From positions 1-33,149 of the forward strand of contig JAGGWI010000167.1 of assembly GCA_021157505.1 (NCBI GenBank): a stretch of 33,149 nt of DNA, read 5' to 3'. A program made the translations under genes and the position numbers. Numbering within the stretch: the first letter of the stretch is position 1; each line of letters begins with the position of its first letter. This DNA comes from Desulfuromusa sp. GTDB lineage: Bacteria; Desulfobacterota; Desulfuromonadia; Desulfuromonadales; Geopsychrobacteraceae. Below the pieces are notes generated by a model. It worked only from the letters and a program-made list of their open reading frames with translations, had not been told where the DNA came from and made no database searches. Shown one piece after another: positions 1 through 10,581 of this stretch.

Positions 1-229
1 CCTTAGAAGAACTGATGAGGATTTTCACCCCTGTCCCTCGGTAGACCATAATCATCATTAACAACTGATCATGCCAGAAGGGACAGAGGACAAATTTTCC
101 ATCTTCCCAAAGGTTTCGGGGATGGTCTCCACCGATAGTTTCAATCCGATTGGTTAAATACAGAAAACGGATCACCAAAGACGCAAACAAAGGGCCAATT
201 GCCAACAACAGACGGTCCCCGAGCCCCAT
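1..229 (-). CDS. lysophospholipid acyltransferase family protein (DUF374-like), N-terminal part, truncated by window edge
   Basis: Minus-strand translation from ATG at 229: MGLGDRLLLAIGPLFASLVIRFLYLTNRIETIGGDHPRNLWEDGKFVLCPFWHDQLLMMIMVYRGTGVKILISSSK; open to the window edge; start overlaps the msbA stop (TAATG). Not in the supplied ORF track. Confidence 0.75.
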   Translation of the reverse strand, partial: MGLGDRLLLAIGPLFASLVIRFLYLTNRIETIGGDHPRNLWEDGKFVLCPFWHDQLLMMIMVYRGTGVKILISSSK

Positions 230-1974
230 TAACTTTGTCCCCCGAACTGTGAATCGTAAAGGCGCTTATACAATCCCGATTTTTCGAGCAACTGCTGATG
301 GGTTCCAGATTCTTTAATTTCCCCATCATCAAGAACCAGAACCTGGTCAGCGTGCAAAATTGTAGATAATCGGTGGGCGATAACAAAGGTGGTCCGATTT
401 TTCATCAAGTTTCCCAGAGCCTGCTGTACCATGTTCTCGCTTTCAGTATCCAGAGCACTGGTTGCCTCATCCAACATGAGAATCGGGGCATCCCGTAAAA
501 TTGCCCGGGCGATACAAAGCCGCTGTCGTTGCCCGCCAGACAAACGGACACCACGGTCACCTATCGACGTTTCATAACCTTCAGGCAACTGGCGGATAAA
601 TTCATCAGCATAAGCCTGAGTAGCTGCAATTTCTACAAGTGAAAAATCGGCATCGGGTTGCCCGTAACGAATATTATTGGCGATGGTATCATTAAACAAA
701 AAAGTTTCCTGATCAACCAGTGCCAGATTTGCATGCAAACTTTTCTGGGTTAGCTTACGAATATCATAACCATCAATCAGAATTTGTCCATGTTGTGGAT
801 CATAGAAGCGATTCAATAAACCAATAAAAGTACTTTTCCCGGCACCACTTGGTCCAACCAGAGCGATAACCTCACCGGGCTTCGCCTGCACAGAAAAATC
901 CCGCAAAACCAGCTTGTCATCATATGCAAACCCGACATTTTTAAAACTGACCTGACCCAGACAACCAGATAGTTCTACCGCATCCCGGGCATCATCAATT
1001 TCGGGCTGGTTATCAAGTACTTCAAAAACCCGTTCCGCTGCACCAATAGCTTTTTGGATGGTGTTATTAACTTTAATCAGCCGTTTAAGGGGGGAATACA
1101 TCAATAGAATAGCTGCAAGAATTGAGAATAACTCACCTTTAGTTATTGCTTCAGCCGCAACCCGATTCAAACCATACCAAAGAACAGCCGCAACTCCAAA
1201 TGAGGTCATAATTTCCATAACCGGAGCTGAGGCCGCTGAATATCTGAATGTTTTACGGATAAAGGTGAAAAATCTGAAATTTTCCCGAACAAACTTCTGT
1301 TCTTCACGCTCCTCAGCAGCAAACGCTTTAATCACTTTGATCCCCGAAAAACTCTGCTCCAGGACACCGGTCAGATTCCCCATTGCATCTTGACCACGCC
1401 GGGAGAACTTTTTGATTTTTCGACCAATAGCAACCGCTGGCCAGACAGTTGCCGGGATGACAACGAAGGCCATCAGCGCCATTTTCCAATCGGCATAAAA
1501 AGCATAACCTGTCAATGCAAGCAGGGTCAGAGTTTCGCGTATAAAGGTGACCAGAACGTCTGCAAGGGCAGATTGCATCACGTTGACATCATTGAGAATT
1601 CTTGACATCAATGAGCCGGAAGAACTTTTGGTAAAAAAACGGGTCGACAACCTCAGCGTATGGCCAAAAACTTCATTGCGGATATCCTGGATGGCCAGTT
1701 GTCCTGCCGTGCGGATATTGTAGGTTTGAACATAACGGCAGAGCCCTTTAAATGTTGCCAGTCCAATAACAAAGAACGGAAGAAGCTGAGCTAATTTGAG
1801 ATTGCCAGCGATAATCAAATCATCGACAAAGGGCTTGACCAGATAGGCGATGATCGCATCAGAGCCGGCGACCCCCAATGAAGCCACCATTGACAGCGCA
1901 ATGATCCATTTATACGGCGCAGCGTAACTGACAAGCCGCAGATAGATATTCTTTTGTTGATTGCTCAATAACAC
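229..1974 (-). CDS. msbA: lipid A export ABC transporter ATP-binding/permease MsbA
   Basis: 581-aa ORF with TM domain plus ABC ATPase motifs (Walker A GPSGAGKST, signature LSGGQRQR, Walker B ILMLDEAT); lies in an LPS gene cluster; GTG start. Confidence 0.93.
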   Translation of the reverse strand: MLLSNQQKNIYLRLVSYAAPYKWIIALSMVASLGVAGSDAIIAYLVKPFVDDLIIAGNLKLAQLLPFFVIGLATFKGLCRYVQTYNIRTAGQLAIQDIRNEVFGHTLRLSTRFFTKSSSGSLMSRILNDVNVMQSALADVLVTFIRETLTLLALTGYAFYADWKMALMAFVVIPATVWPAVAIGRKIKKFSRRGQDAMGNLTGVLEQSFSGIKVIKAFAAEEREEQKFVRENFRFFTFIRKTFRYSAASAPVMEIMTSFGVAAVLWYGLNRVAAEAITKGELFSILAAILLMYSPLKRLIKVNNTIQKAIGAAERVFEVLDNQPEIDDARDAVELSGCLGQVSFKNVGFAYDDKLVLRDFSVQAKPGEVIALVGPSGAGKSTFIGLLNRFYDPQHGQILIDGYDIRKLTQKSLHANLALVDQETFLFNDTIANNIRYGQPDADFSLVEIAATQAYADEFIRQLPEGYETSIGDRGVRLSGGQRQRLCIARAILRDAPILMLDEATSALDTESENMVQQALGNLMKNRTTFVIAHRLSTILHADQVLVLDDGEIKESGTHQQLLEKSGLYKRLYDSQFGGQS

Positions 1975-1987
1975 AAATATCCCTGTC

Positions 1988-2133
1988 TAGCAGAGTGTTG
2001 AAAAACGTTTTCGAGGCCGCGAGTGCAAGGCGAAAATTGTCGAAAGAGCGCAGTTTACACTCTGTAAATGAGCATTTTAAGACAATTTTCAACGCAGCAA
2101 TCGCAACGCAGGTAGTTTTTCAACAGCCTGCTA
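1988..2133. repeat. 146-bp palindromic intergenic element with ~19-bp terminal inverted repeats (tagcagNNtgttgaaaaac)
   Basis: Left end tagcagagtgttgaaaaac and right end gtttttcaacagcctgcta are inverted repeats with 2 mismatches; nested inner arms gcgaaaattgtc / gacaattttcaacgc. Confidence 0.85.
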
Positions 2134-2137
2134 AACG

Positions 2138-3295
2138 CTATGCGGACATTTCAGCAGCTATGCTGGAAACTCGCACTGAACAACCGGGAGCCCCTAACAA
2201 CTGTCGGACACCTTTTAGGTCTTGCTGCATTGTTTCAATATAATCTTGATCGTCAAGAAGTCTCAGAATTTCATCACCCATTGCAGCAGGTTCCGCAGCG
2301 TCCTGAATAAATTCCTGCACAATTCTGCGACCGGCAACAATATTCGGCAAACCAATATATTTTATTTTAATCAAGTGCTTGCCGATTCGGTAACTTAAGG
2401 GGGCAACTTTATACAGAATAGCCAGTGGCGTTCCAACCAGCGTAAGTTGCAGCGTTACCGTTCCCGATACAGTCAAAACGGCATCACAGGCCGTCGCAAC
2501 TTCATAAATATTCTCTTCAACAATAAAGATCGGTAATTTCGTATTTGAAAATCTTTGTTCTAAAAGATTACGCGATAGTGAAGGGGCAACTGGAAGTAAA
2601 AATTTAGCAGCGGGTTTCTTCGCATGTAATAGTTCAGCAGTTGCAACTAGAACATCTAAAATATGTTCCAATTCACTATTTCGACTCCCTGGGAAAATTC
2701 CAATAACCTGTTCATCTGCGCCGATACCAAGTCTGCTTCGTAATAAACCTTGCGGTTGATTCTGAATGAATTCATCCAGTAACGGATTGCCGACATACTC
2801 GGCACTCACCCCTAACGGTGCATAAATTTGTGGTTCAAAGGGAAAAATCAAGGCCAGACGGTCTACTCGCTCAGCAATCACCTTTGACCGACCACTGCGC
2901 CAGGCCCATACCTTGGGACTGATGTAGTAAAGAACCGGTATTCCGGCAGCTTTTGCAACCTTGGCGAGACGCAGGTTGAAATCTGGAAAGTCGATCAAAA
3001 TCAATAGAGAGGGGGGAGCAGTCGCTAAAAGAACCCTTTTGAGTTGGCGAAAGCGACGAAAAATGTTGGGTAAATGGCTGACAACCTCAACAACTCCGAT
3101 AACAGATAATTCATCGGAAGGGAAAAGAATTCTGCACCCTGCCGCACACATTCTATCGCCACCGACACCAAAAAAACTTAGCTGCGGATGGTGTTCTGCT
3201 GCAGCCTGGATAAGATGACTACCATGCAGATCACCAGAGGCTTCCCCTGCAACAATCATCACCTTGCGAGACCTGTCAGAACCAGTTGATGACAT
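2138..3295 (-). CDS. lpxB: lipid-A-disaccharide synthase LpxB
   Basis: KVMIVAGEASGDLHGSHLIQA..., YYISPKVWAWR, FPGSRNSE motifs; adjacent to lpxA. Start placed at MSSTGSD (3295) rather than the longer ORF start 3346. Confidence 0.95.
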   Translation of the reverse strand: MSSTGSDRSRKVMIVAGEASGDLHGSHLIQAAAEHHPQLSFFGVGGDRMCAAGCRILFPSDELSVIGVVEVVSHLPNIFRRFRQLKRVLLATAPPSLLILIDFPDFNLRLAKVAKAAGIPVLYYISPKVWAWRSGRSKVIAERVDRLALIFPFEPQIYAPLGVSAEYVGNPLLDEFIQNQPQGLLRSRLGIGADEQVIGIFPGSRNSELEHILDVLVATAELLHAKKPAAKFLLPVAPSLSRNLLEQRFSNTKLPIFIVEENIYEVATACDAVLTVSGTVTLQLTLVGTPLAILYKVAPLSYRIGKHLIKIKYIGLPNIVAGRRIVQEFIQDAAEPAAMGDEILRLLDDQDYIETMQQDLKGVRQLLGAPGCSVRVSSIAAEMSA

Positions 3296-3377
3296 AAAAC
3301 TCTCACGCCAAAAAAACAAAAGGCGAGAACCATACGGATCTCGCAACTTTTGTTACCGATAAAGTTGAAAATTATCG

Positions 3378-4151
3378 CTAACGTGCCAAACCACGCTCAC
3401 TTTTTTTCAAAAAATCGAGGTAAGTTGCAACTTCTTTTCTTGATCCATCAAAGCGCTCTTTTATCTGGGCAACAGCTTCATCCAGATTGAGATTTGAACG
3501 GAATACCAATTTATAAATACCTTTAATATTGCTCAATTCCTGGGCTCCAAAGCCGCGCCGTTTTAATCCGGTCAGGTTCAATCCCACAACTTTTGCCCGG
3601 TCACCCTGGACTATCGAATAGGGCGCAACATCCTGGCCGATCATAGAACCACCACTCGCCATCACATGGCAACCGATCCGGGCAAACTGATGGACAGCAC
3701 TCAAACCACCGAGTATCGCATAATCATCCACCTCAACATGCCCGGCCAAAGTAGCAGCGTTTGCCATGACAACATGATCGTTAACAATACAATCGTGCGC
3801 AACATGAGCATAAGCCATAAGCAAGTTATCATTTCCAACCGTCGTTATCCCACCGCCACCCTCAGTTCCCAGATGGATTGTCACAAACTCACGGATTCGG
3901 TTACGGGCGCCGATTTTCAGATATGAAACCTCCCCGGAAAACTTCATATCCTGGGGTATCGCTCCGATCGAAGTAAACTGAAAAATCTGGTTGTCACAAC
4001 CGATTTCAGTCCGTCCTTCGATGACGGCATGAGGTCCTACCGTTGTTCCCGCCCCAATTTTGACGTGCTCCCCAATAACGGCATATGGACCAACCGTTAC
4101 AGATGAGTCAAGTTCCGCCCCTGGAGCAATGATTGCTGTTGAATGAATCAT
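3378..4151 (-). CDS. lpxA: acyl-ACP--UDP-N-acetylglucosamine O-acyltransferase LpxA
   Basis: Hexapeptide-repeat protein starting MIHSTAIIAPGAELDSSVTVGPYAVIG, with HVAHDCIVNDHVVMAN and GLNLTGLKRRGF typical of LpxA. Confidence 0.96.
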   Translation of the reverse strand: MIHSTAIIAPGAELDSSVTVGPYAVIGEHVKIGAGTTVGPHAVIEGRTEIGCDNQIFQFTSIGAIPQDMKFSGEVSYLKIGARNRIREFVTIHLGTEGGGGITTVGNDNLLMAYAHVAHDCIVNDHVVMANAATLAGHVEVDDYAILGGLSAVHQFARIGCHVMASGGSMIGQDVAPYSIVQGDRAKVVGLNLTGLKRRGFGAQELSNIKGIYKLVFRSNLNLDEAVAQIKERFDGSRKEVATYLDFLKKSERGLAR

Positions 4152-4163
4152 AATATGTCCATG

Positions 4164-4601
4164 TTACTTAGCTGCAAACGTAGCTTTCAAAATTGCTTGA
4201 GCAACCAAAGTTTCGCCAACGTAGGCCTTACCATCGAATTGATATATTCCACGCCGTTTTGAGAGTAACTCCAGTTCCAACCGTAGAACATCACCGGGGA
4301 GAACTGGTTTGCGAAAGCGAGCCTTATCAATACTGGCAAAATAAGTAACACGATCATCCCCAATGCCATCGATAGTCGAGGCATAGGCTCCACCAACCTG
4401 CGCCATCGCTTCAATAATCAGAACTCCCGGCATGATTGGATGGTCAGGAAAGTGCCCCTGAAAAAAAGGTTCGTTGATCGTCACATTTTTATAACCGAAG
4501 ACCTTGACCCCCTCTTCAACTTCTTCCAATCGATCAATTAAAAGAAAAGGGTAGCGGTGGGGTAAAACTTTCATAATTTGCTGGATATTCATGACTAGCA
4601 T
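4164..4601 (-). CDS. fabZ: 3-hydroxyacyl-[acyl-carrier-protein] dehydratase FabZ
   Basis: [16 protein letters not shown] and [20 protein letters not shown] hot-dog motifs; AAAGGAG upstream of ATG at 4601. Confidence 0.96.
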   Translation of the reverse strand: MLVMNIQQIMKVLPHRYPFLLIDRLEEVEEGVKVFGYKNVTINEPFFQGHFPDHPIMPGVLIIEAMAQVGGAYASTIDGIGDDRVTYFASIDKARFRKPVLPGDVLRLELELLSKRRGIYQFDGKAYVGETLVAQAILKATFAAK

Positions 4602-4602
4602 A

Positions 4603-5637
4603 TCAATTCTCCTTTAACAGCGTCTCAAGTTCCTCCAGACGATTTTTTATTTGTTTCATTTCTTTACGCATTTCCGGAAGTTTGGGCAATGTCATGGTTG
4701 CTCGAAGCCACTGTTTGTGAGGCATCAGAGGCAATCCTGACAAGGTTTGATTTGCGGCCACATCTCGAGTTACCGCCCCTCTGCTACCGATCATGACATG
4801 GTCGCCAACTTTCAAATGGCCAGCAGTTGCGGCCTGACCACCAAAGGTGCAGTGGTTACCAATTATGGTGCTACCTGAGATGCCAGTTTGTGCAACCAGA
4901 ATACAATCTTCTCCGATATTCACATTATGACCAATTTGAACTAAATTATCGAGTTTTGTACCACGGCAAATCCGGGTTTCACCCAGAGCCGCTCGATCAA
5001 CACAGCTTCCAGAGCCAATTTCAACATCATCCTCTAGGATGACGATTCCCACTTGGGGGATTTTATAGTAGCTATCCCCGTCAGGAGCAAAACCAAAGCC
5101 ATCAGCACCAATGACCGCAGCAGGTTGTAGAATAACCCGATCATGCAAACGACAACCTTCACGCACAACTGCTTTGGCATGCAGCAAACAATCCCGGCCA
5201 ATGGTGACATCATCGTAAATGACAACCCCCGGATATAGAATTGTTCCAGCTCCAAGCTTAACCCGCTCGCCAACAACACAACCGGGATAAATTGTCGCCG
5301 ACTTATCAATATCGGCAGATTCAGCAACCCAGGCTCCTGACATCACGCCATTAACTGGTCGTTCAGAAACCTGCAAAAATGTGAGGATTTTTGCAAATGC
5401 CAGGTACGGGTTAGCACAAACAATCAAGTTCATCTTATCAGGTGGATCAATCCCTGGAGCAAGGATCACTGCTGATGCCTGACAATTTTTCAGCTTCGCC
5501 AGATATTTTGTATTGGCAACAAAGGTAATATCCCCCTGTTGTGCCCGATCAATGGGTGCAACCTGGACTATATCCAAGTCAGGATCACCCTGCAGTTCGC
5601 CACCAACCAGGTCTGCTAATTTCTGTAATTTTGCCAT
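4603..5637 (-). CDS. lpxD: UDP-3-O-(3-hydroxymyristoyl)glucosamine N-acyltransferase LpxD
   Basis: 344 aa, N-terminal LpxD domain and hexapeptide repeats ([40 protein letters not shown]). Confidence 0.96.
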   Translation of the reverse strand: MAKLQKLADLVGGELQGDPDLDIVQVAPIDRAQQGDITFVANTKYLAKLKNCQASAVILAPGIDPPDKMNLIVCANPYLAFAKILTFLQVSERPVNGVMSGAWVAESADIDKSATIYPGCVVGERVKLGAGTILYPGVVIYDDVTIGRDCLLHAKAVVREGCRLHDRVILQPAAVIGADGFGFAPDGDSYYKIPQVGIVILEDDVEIGSGSCVDRAALGETRICRGTKLDNLVQIGHNVNIGEDCILVAQTGISGSTIIGNHCTFGGQAATAGHLKVGDHVMIGSRGAVTRDVAANQTLSGLPLMPHKQWLRATMTLPKLPEMRKEMKQIKNRLEELETLLKEN

Positions 5638-5690
5638 TGCACCATCTTTACTATAGTACTCGTAGTCTCAACTGATATTTTATGCGCCAG

Positions 5691-5767
5691 AAGCCTGCAA
5701 ACGTGTCGAAATCTGTTCTCAAACCTCCAAATTTTCTCTTCGCCCCGCATAGTCCGACAAACTCCTT
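5691..5767. repeat. partial/diverged copy (C) of the ctgtcggac palindromic repeat family
   Basis: aagcctgcaaacgtgtcgaaatctgttctcaaacctccaaattttctcttcgccccgcatagtccgacaaactcctt aligns with the right half of the copy at 12828-12993. Confidence 0.85.
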
Positions 5768-5768
5768 G

Positions 5769-6281
5769 TTACTTCTTACTCGCGTCGTATGCCTCAATGA
5801 GTTGAATTGTCAAATCAATCATGTCATCGGCAACATAGATAAGACCACCCTCAGTTTTTTCAATAATCATCGAGTAACCACCATCACGGCCAAATTTCTG
5901 TAAAATTGCAGTGAGTTCTTTAAGAATTTCCTGCGTATACTTCTCATCTTTTTGCTGCAGTTGGCGTCGGGCCTCATTCTGAAATTGTTGCAAAGCTGCT
6001 GCCTGGGTTTGATATTCTTTTATCTTTTCCGCCTTGGCTGTATCTGAAAGAAGGGCCCCCTGCTTTTCAAGTTCGTTCTTCAACTTCAGGAACGCTTCCT
6101 GCTTTATCTTAAACTCTGTTTCATACTCTTTTGCCTGTGCGGCAATCTTAACCTTTGCTTGAGCGCCAGTTCCGGAGTCATTTAACGCCTTTTGTAGATT
6201 GACATAAGCAACTTTCATCTCCGCAAAAGCTGGAGTTGATAATAAAAAGGTAGCAAGTAAAACAAAAACAATCTTTCTCAT
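5769..6281 (-). CDS. ompH: OmpH/Skp family periplasmic chaperone
   Basis: Signal peptide MRKIVFVLLATFLLSTPAFA, then KVAYVNLQKALNDSGTG and a coiled coil; between lpxD and bamA. Confidence 0.9.
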   Translation of the reverse strand: MRKIVFVLLATFLLSTPAFAEMKVAYVNLQKALNDSGTGAQAKVKIAAQAKEYETEFKIKQEAFLKLKNELEKQGALLSDTAKAEKIKEYQTQAAALQQFQNEARRQLQQKDEKYTQEILKELTAILQKFGRDGGYSMIIEKTEGGLIYVADDMIDLTIQLIEAYDASKK

Positions 6282-6304
6282 GGTTTTCTCCTATGGATGA
6301 GTTA

Positions 6305-8536
6305 TTAAAAGGCTTTTCCTATGGTAAATTCAAATACAGATTGGTCTTCATAATCACGGGGAGATAAATTATAACCCCATTCAAAACGCAACGGCCCCAT
6401 CGGGCTCTTCCAACGAATTCCGGCCCCGACACTGTTACGCATATCAGAGAAGTAATTCTCATCATCGGTCCAAGCATTGCCGGTATCGTAGAACAGAACG
6501 CCCTTCAGTCCAAGTTTTTTATAAATTGGGAACAGATATTCAAAGTTAAAATACCCCATTCTTGAACCACCAATATAATCGCCCTCTTCCCTTGGCCCAA
6601 CTTCTCGATACTGGAAACCCCGAATGGTACGAATCCCCCCCAGGAAAAATTTCTGGGTAATCGACACGTCATCACTGTCTGTTGATGTCACATAACCGAG
6701 CTCACCGTGGATCGAAAAAACGGTTCCCCATGGCAACGGAAAGAAATGTCGATGTTCGGCGATGGATTTGACGAATTTTTCCGTACCACCCAATCCAGCG
6801 TACTCAAGAGAGAGTTTAGACATCCCACCTCGACTTGGATCTTCAAAATAATCGGTACTATTACGAACTATCTGAGCTGTTAATGATGACAGAGTTGAAT
6901 CCCCGGCTTCGTCCTGGATAGTCTCAGTGAGGTTGTTACTAATATTAGAGACATCCAACTGCTCATATCGATAGGTCATGTAGAGTTTAGATTTTCTGCC
7001 GATGGGATGACCCACCCGAATTGAACCACCAATTTTTTCTTCATCATAATCATCATATTCTCTGTCATTTTTATAAATGTCGCCCCCCAGAGTCCAGTTT
7101 GTATCGAGAAAGTGAGGGTCACTGAGAGCCAGAGAGTAGTTTGTACTATAAGAACCCATAGTACCACTGAGAGCAAGTCGCATACCATAACCGAAAAGGT
7201 TATCCTGAGAAATAGATCCCTGAGCCATAAGTTTATCGGACGAAGAATAGCCCATACCAATGGAAAAAGTTCCGGTTGAACGTTCAGTAACCTCGACACC
7301 AAGAACGGTTTTAGTCTCATCAGAACCCGGCTTGTTAGTCACATTGATTTCATCAAAGAAGCCAAGGTTACGAATCCGCCGATTTGCCTCCTTAACCTTC
7401 TTCGCACTGAAAAGATCACGCTCAAGCAGCGGTATTTCCCGGCGAATCACCTTATCACGGGTTTTGGTATTGCCAGTGATCTCAATCCGCTCAACAAAAA
7501 CCCTGGCACCCTGTTCAACTTCAAGATTTAGATCGATCAATTGCAGCTGTTGATCTTTGTTTGTTAATGGAGTTACGTTTGTATAGGCATAACCATGGTC
7601 TGCATAGACATCCGTTAACATCAGAATACTTTGACGCAATGCCGAGGTACCAAAAACATCTCCAGACTGCAACCTGACCAACTTTCGCAATTTCTCCTGC
7701 GAATACATCAAATCACCGGATATGGTAACCTCCCCGACCCGGTACTGCAACCCTTGATCAATCTCTATAGAGACATCCAGATACTCATCTTTAATCAGGG
7801 AAACCTGAGGTTCTCCCACCCTTACAGACTGGTAGCCTTCATCATGATAAGCAGCTTTGATTCTCTCAACATCCAGAGACATGGCCTCTTTATTATAAAC
7901 ACCCCGATCAGTGATCCAGGATAGCCACCAGCGTTCTTTCGTTTCCATTTCATCCAACAGTTGATCTTTATCAAACACAGTATTACCAACAAAGGTAATA
8001 TGCCTGATCAGAATCTTCTTCCCTTCAACAATGTTAAAAGTAAGCGTCCCCTCGTTCTTATCGTCTACCTGTAAGTCCGGTGTTATTTTTGCAGCATAAT
8101 AACCATCAACAATATAGGCATTCTTCATTTGCTCGAGAGTCACCTCAACCTTGATTCGATTATAAATTGAAGGTGTTCTCATCGTCAGCAGGGGGACCAA
8201 TTTGTCATCTTTAAGCTTCTTGTTGCCAACAAACACAATCGAACGGATCAAAGGGAGTTCGTGAACCACAAAAGTGAGAACTTTAGCTCCCTGAACCTCT
8301 GTCATCTCCACAGAAATATCATCAAAGTAACCCAATTTAAAGATACTCTGCATCGCCTGATCTATATTTTCAAGAGAAACCAAGTCGCCCGGCTTGATAG
8401 AAATTTCTGCCAACACTTTAGAGGTTTCAATCCGGGTATTCCCCCCGACTTGAATATCTGACACTCTTAAGTCCTGCGCAGAGGCAAACACCGCCGCACT
8501 TAACAGAATAAGTGTCAATATTACTTTTCTCAACAT
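6305..8536 (-). CDS. bamA: outer membrane protein assembly factor BamA
   Basis: 743 aa; signal peptide, POTRA repeats, C-terminal barrel with FFLGGIRTIRGFQYREVGP and terminal FEFTIGKAF. Confidence 0.95.
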   Translation of the reverse strand: MLRKVILTLILLSAAVFASAQDLRVSDIQVGGNTRIETSKVLAEISIKPGDLVSLENIDQAMQSIFKLGYFDDISVEMTEVQGAKVLTFVVHELPLIRSIVFVGNKKLKDDKLVPLLTMRTPSIYNRIKVEVTLEQMKNAYIVDGYYAAKITPDLQVDDKNEGTLTFNIVEGKKILIRHITFVGNTVFDKDQLLDEMETKERWWLSWITDRGVYNKEAMSLDVERIKAAYHDEGYQSVRVGEPQVSLIKDEYLDVSIEIDQGLQYRVGEVTISGDLMYSQEKLRKLVRLQSGDVFGTSALRQSILMLTDVYADHGYAYTNVTPLTNKDQQLQLIDLNLEVEQGARVFVERIEITGNTKTRDKVIRREIPLLERDLFSAKKVKEANRRIRNLGFFDEINVTNKPGSDETKTVLGVEVTERSTGTFSIGMGYSSSDKLMAQGSISQDNLFGYGMRLALSGTMGSYSTNYSLALSDPHFLDTNWTLGGDIYKNDREYDDYDEEKIGGSIRVGHPIGRKSKLYMTYRYEQLDVSNISNNLTETIQDEAGDSTLSSLTAQIVRNSTDYFEDPSRGGMSKLSLEYAGLGGTEKFVKSIAEHRHFFPLPWGTVFSIHGELGYVTSTDSDDVSITQKFFLGGIRTIRGFQYREVGPREEGDYIGGSRMGYFNFEYLFPIYKKLGLKGVLFYDTGNAWTDDENYFSDMRNSVGAGIRWKSPMGPLRFEWGYNLSPRDYEDQSVFEFTIGKAF

Positions 8537-8595
8537 CCGTAACCCTCAGTGTAGAAATATAAAAACGCTGATTATAGAAAATCAGATTGAGAACT

Positions 8596-9330
8596 TCAAT
8601 TTAAATTATCCTCAGCCAGAATACCGTCTTCGATACGCAAGGTCCGGTCCAGACTGTTCGCCAACGAAATATTATGGGTAACAATAATCATAGTTAAACC
8701 ACGCACCTGATGCATCCGGTTAAGTAACTGCATGATTTCATCAGAAATACTGCTATCCAGATTTCCAGTCGGCTCATCTGCCAATAATAATTGCGGTTCG
8801 CGGATCAGAGCACGAGCAATGGCAACACGCTGCTGTTCACCTCCCGACAGGGCTCCAGGCTTGTGAGTCAGACGCTGTTCTAAGCCCACTTCCCCTAAAA
8901 TTGCAGAGGCTTTTTGAGCCGCAGCGGTACGCCGAACACCACCGATCAGAAGGGGCATCATGACGTTTTCAAGGGCCGTAAATTCAGGCAACAACTGATG
9001 AAACTGAAACACAAAACCAACGGTACGATTACGGAAAGCATCAAGGTCGGCACCCTTCAATGCAAAAAGATTCCCCCCCTCAAACAACACTTTGCCGGAG
9101 GTCGGATGATCCAATCCCCCAAGAATATGCATCAGGGTTGTTTTTCCAGCTCCGGAAGTACCAACAACCGCAACCCGTTCGCCGGCATAGATTTTCAGAT
9201 TGACACCCCGCAAAACTTCGATGGTTCCACCGGGGGTCATAAAGCTTTTACCCAGATCAGAAACTTCAATCATTGCCGAATCATTCGTCATAACGGTCTC
9301 ATACAAAGATTTTGCGACGCCATCATTCAT
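8596..9330 (-). CDS. lolD: lipoprotein-releasing ABC transporter ATP-binding protein LolD (start may be 9291)
   Basis: Walker [37 protein letters not shown]; overlaps the LolC/E-type permease gene. Confidence 0.9.
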   Translation of the reverse strand: MNDGVAKSLYETVMTNDSAMIEVSDLGKSFMTPGGTIEVLRGVNLKIYAGERVAVVGTSGAGKTTLMHILGGLDHPTSGKVLFEGGNLFALKGADLDAFRNRTVGFVFQFHQLLPEFTALENVMMPLLIGGVRRTAAAQKASAILGEVGLEQRLTHKPGALSGGEQQRVAIARALIREPQLLLADEPTGNLDSSISDEIMQLLNRMHQVRGLTMIIVTHNISLANSLDRTLRIEDGILAEDNLN

Positions 9331-10573
9331 AACGGAGCGCCTCGGTTGGATCCATGCGTGAGGCTCGCCAGGAAGGGTATATTGTCGCCAGCAAACAAAT
9401 ACTCATGGACATCACTACGACCATAACCACATCGCTGACAACAATTTCTGAAGGGAAGTGCGCCATCCCGTAAACGGCTTGATCAAAAATCCTGATCCCA
9501 AAGGTCCGTTCAAGAAATTTAATTGCAACATCTGCATAGGTTGCCAGAAAGACCCCTAATGTCGTTCCCAATCCCGTCCCTATGGTACCGATAATAAGAC
9601 CTTCCAGCATAAATATTTTCATGATACTACGAGCATTGGCACCCATAGCCCGCAGAATAGCGATGTCACGATTTTTTTCCATCACCACCATAATCAGAGT
9701 TGTCGCGATATTAAACGCAGCAACAAGAACAATAATGCCCAGGATAATAAACAAGCCTAATTTTTCTAATTTAAGTGCCGAGAGAAAAGAGCCATAGATA
9801 CTTTGCCATGGCCGAATAACGGTAGGAAACTTAAACTGGGCGCTCAAGGAATCAGCAACTTGAGGAGCGCATTCATAACCATCAACTTCAAGCTCAACAC
9901 CACTGACAATTCCCTCTAAATCAAAAAAATGCTGCGCAACAGGTAAAGGGATGTAGGCGTAAAAGCTGTCAACCAGGCTGCTCTGCTTTTCAAAAATAGC
10001 AACAACCTGAAACGGTTTCATCTTCGGGATCATCCCGAAGGGAGTGATAGTAAATAATGGGGGAATGACATTGATGGAGTCACCAACAGCCACACCCAGG
10101 CTACTTGCGGTATCGATGCCGATAATAATTCCAGGCCGTTTGGTGACCGTACTAAAAAACTGCTCAACAGCAGGTTGACCATCCAGAGTTAACAGCGCTT
10201 GAGAAAATATTTTATGTTCCGCTTCAATCCCCTTGACACTGACTGCCGAGACATTTCCTTTGGATAATAACATCGCCTCTTTAGAGACAAAGGGGGAGGC
10301 CGAAAGAACATGCGGAGTCTGCTTTGCTGCCGCTATCAACTGTTGCGGATTCTCTATTCCCCCACCCAGGCGCTGAATCAATACATGAGGAACATTTCCC
10401 AGAATCTGCTGACGTACCCCATCGCTGAAACCGGTCATGACTGCCAGAATCAAAATCAGTGCGGCGACCCCAAGGGTCACCCCGGCAATCGAAATAAAAG
10501 ATATCACTGAGATAAAAGTCTGCTTCCGTTTAGCACGCAAATAACGGAGGCTGATAAACCATTCGTAGGACAT
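9323..10573 (-). CDS. lolC: lipoprotein-releasing ABC transporter permease (LolC/LolE family)
   Basis: [40 protein letters not shown] and C-terminal [20 protein letters not shown] are LolC/E hallmarks. Confidence 0.92.
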   Translation of the reverse strand: MSYEWFISLRYLRAKRKQTFISVISFISIAGVTLGVAALILILAVMTGFSDGVRQQILGNVPHVLIQRLGGGIENPQQLIAAAKQTPHVLSASPFVSKEAMLLSKGNVSAVSVKGIEAEHKIFSQALLTLDGQPAVEQFFSTVTKRPGIIIGIDTASSLGVAVGDSINVIPPLFTITPFGMIPKMKPFQVVAIFEKQSSLVDSFYAYIPLPVAQHFFDLEGIVSGVELEVDGYECAPQVADSLSAQFKFPTVIRPWQSIYGSFLSALKLEKLGLFIILGIIVLVAAFNIATTLIMVVMEKNRDIAILRAMGANARSIMKIFMLEGLIIGTIGTGLGTTLGVFLATYADVAIKFLERTFGIRIFDQAVYGMAHFPSEIVVSDVVMVVVMSMSICLLATIYPSWRASRMDPTEALRYE

Positions 10574-10581
10574 AAAACTCC

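Noticed and set aside
1995-2243. Plus-strand 82-aa ORF (MLKNVFEAASARRKLSKERS...)
   Set aside because: Encoded mostly by the palindromic element and the antisense 3' end of lpxB; typical spurious hypothetical derived from a repeat.
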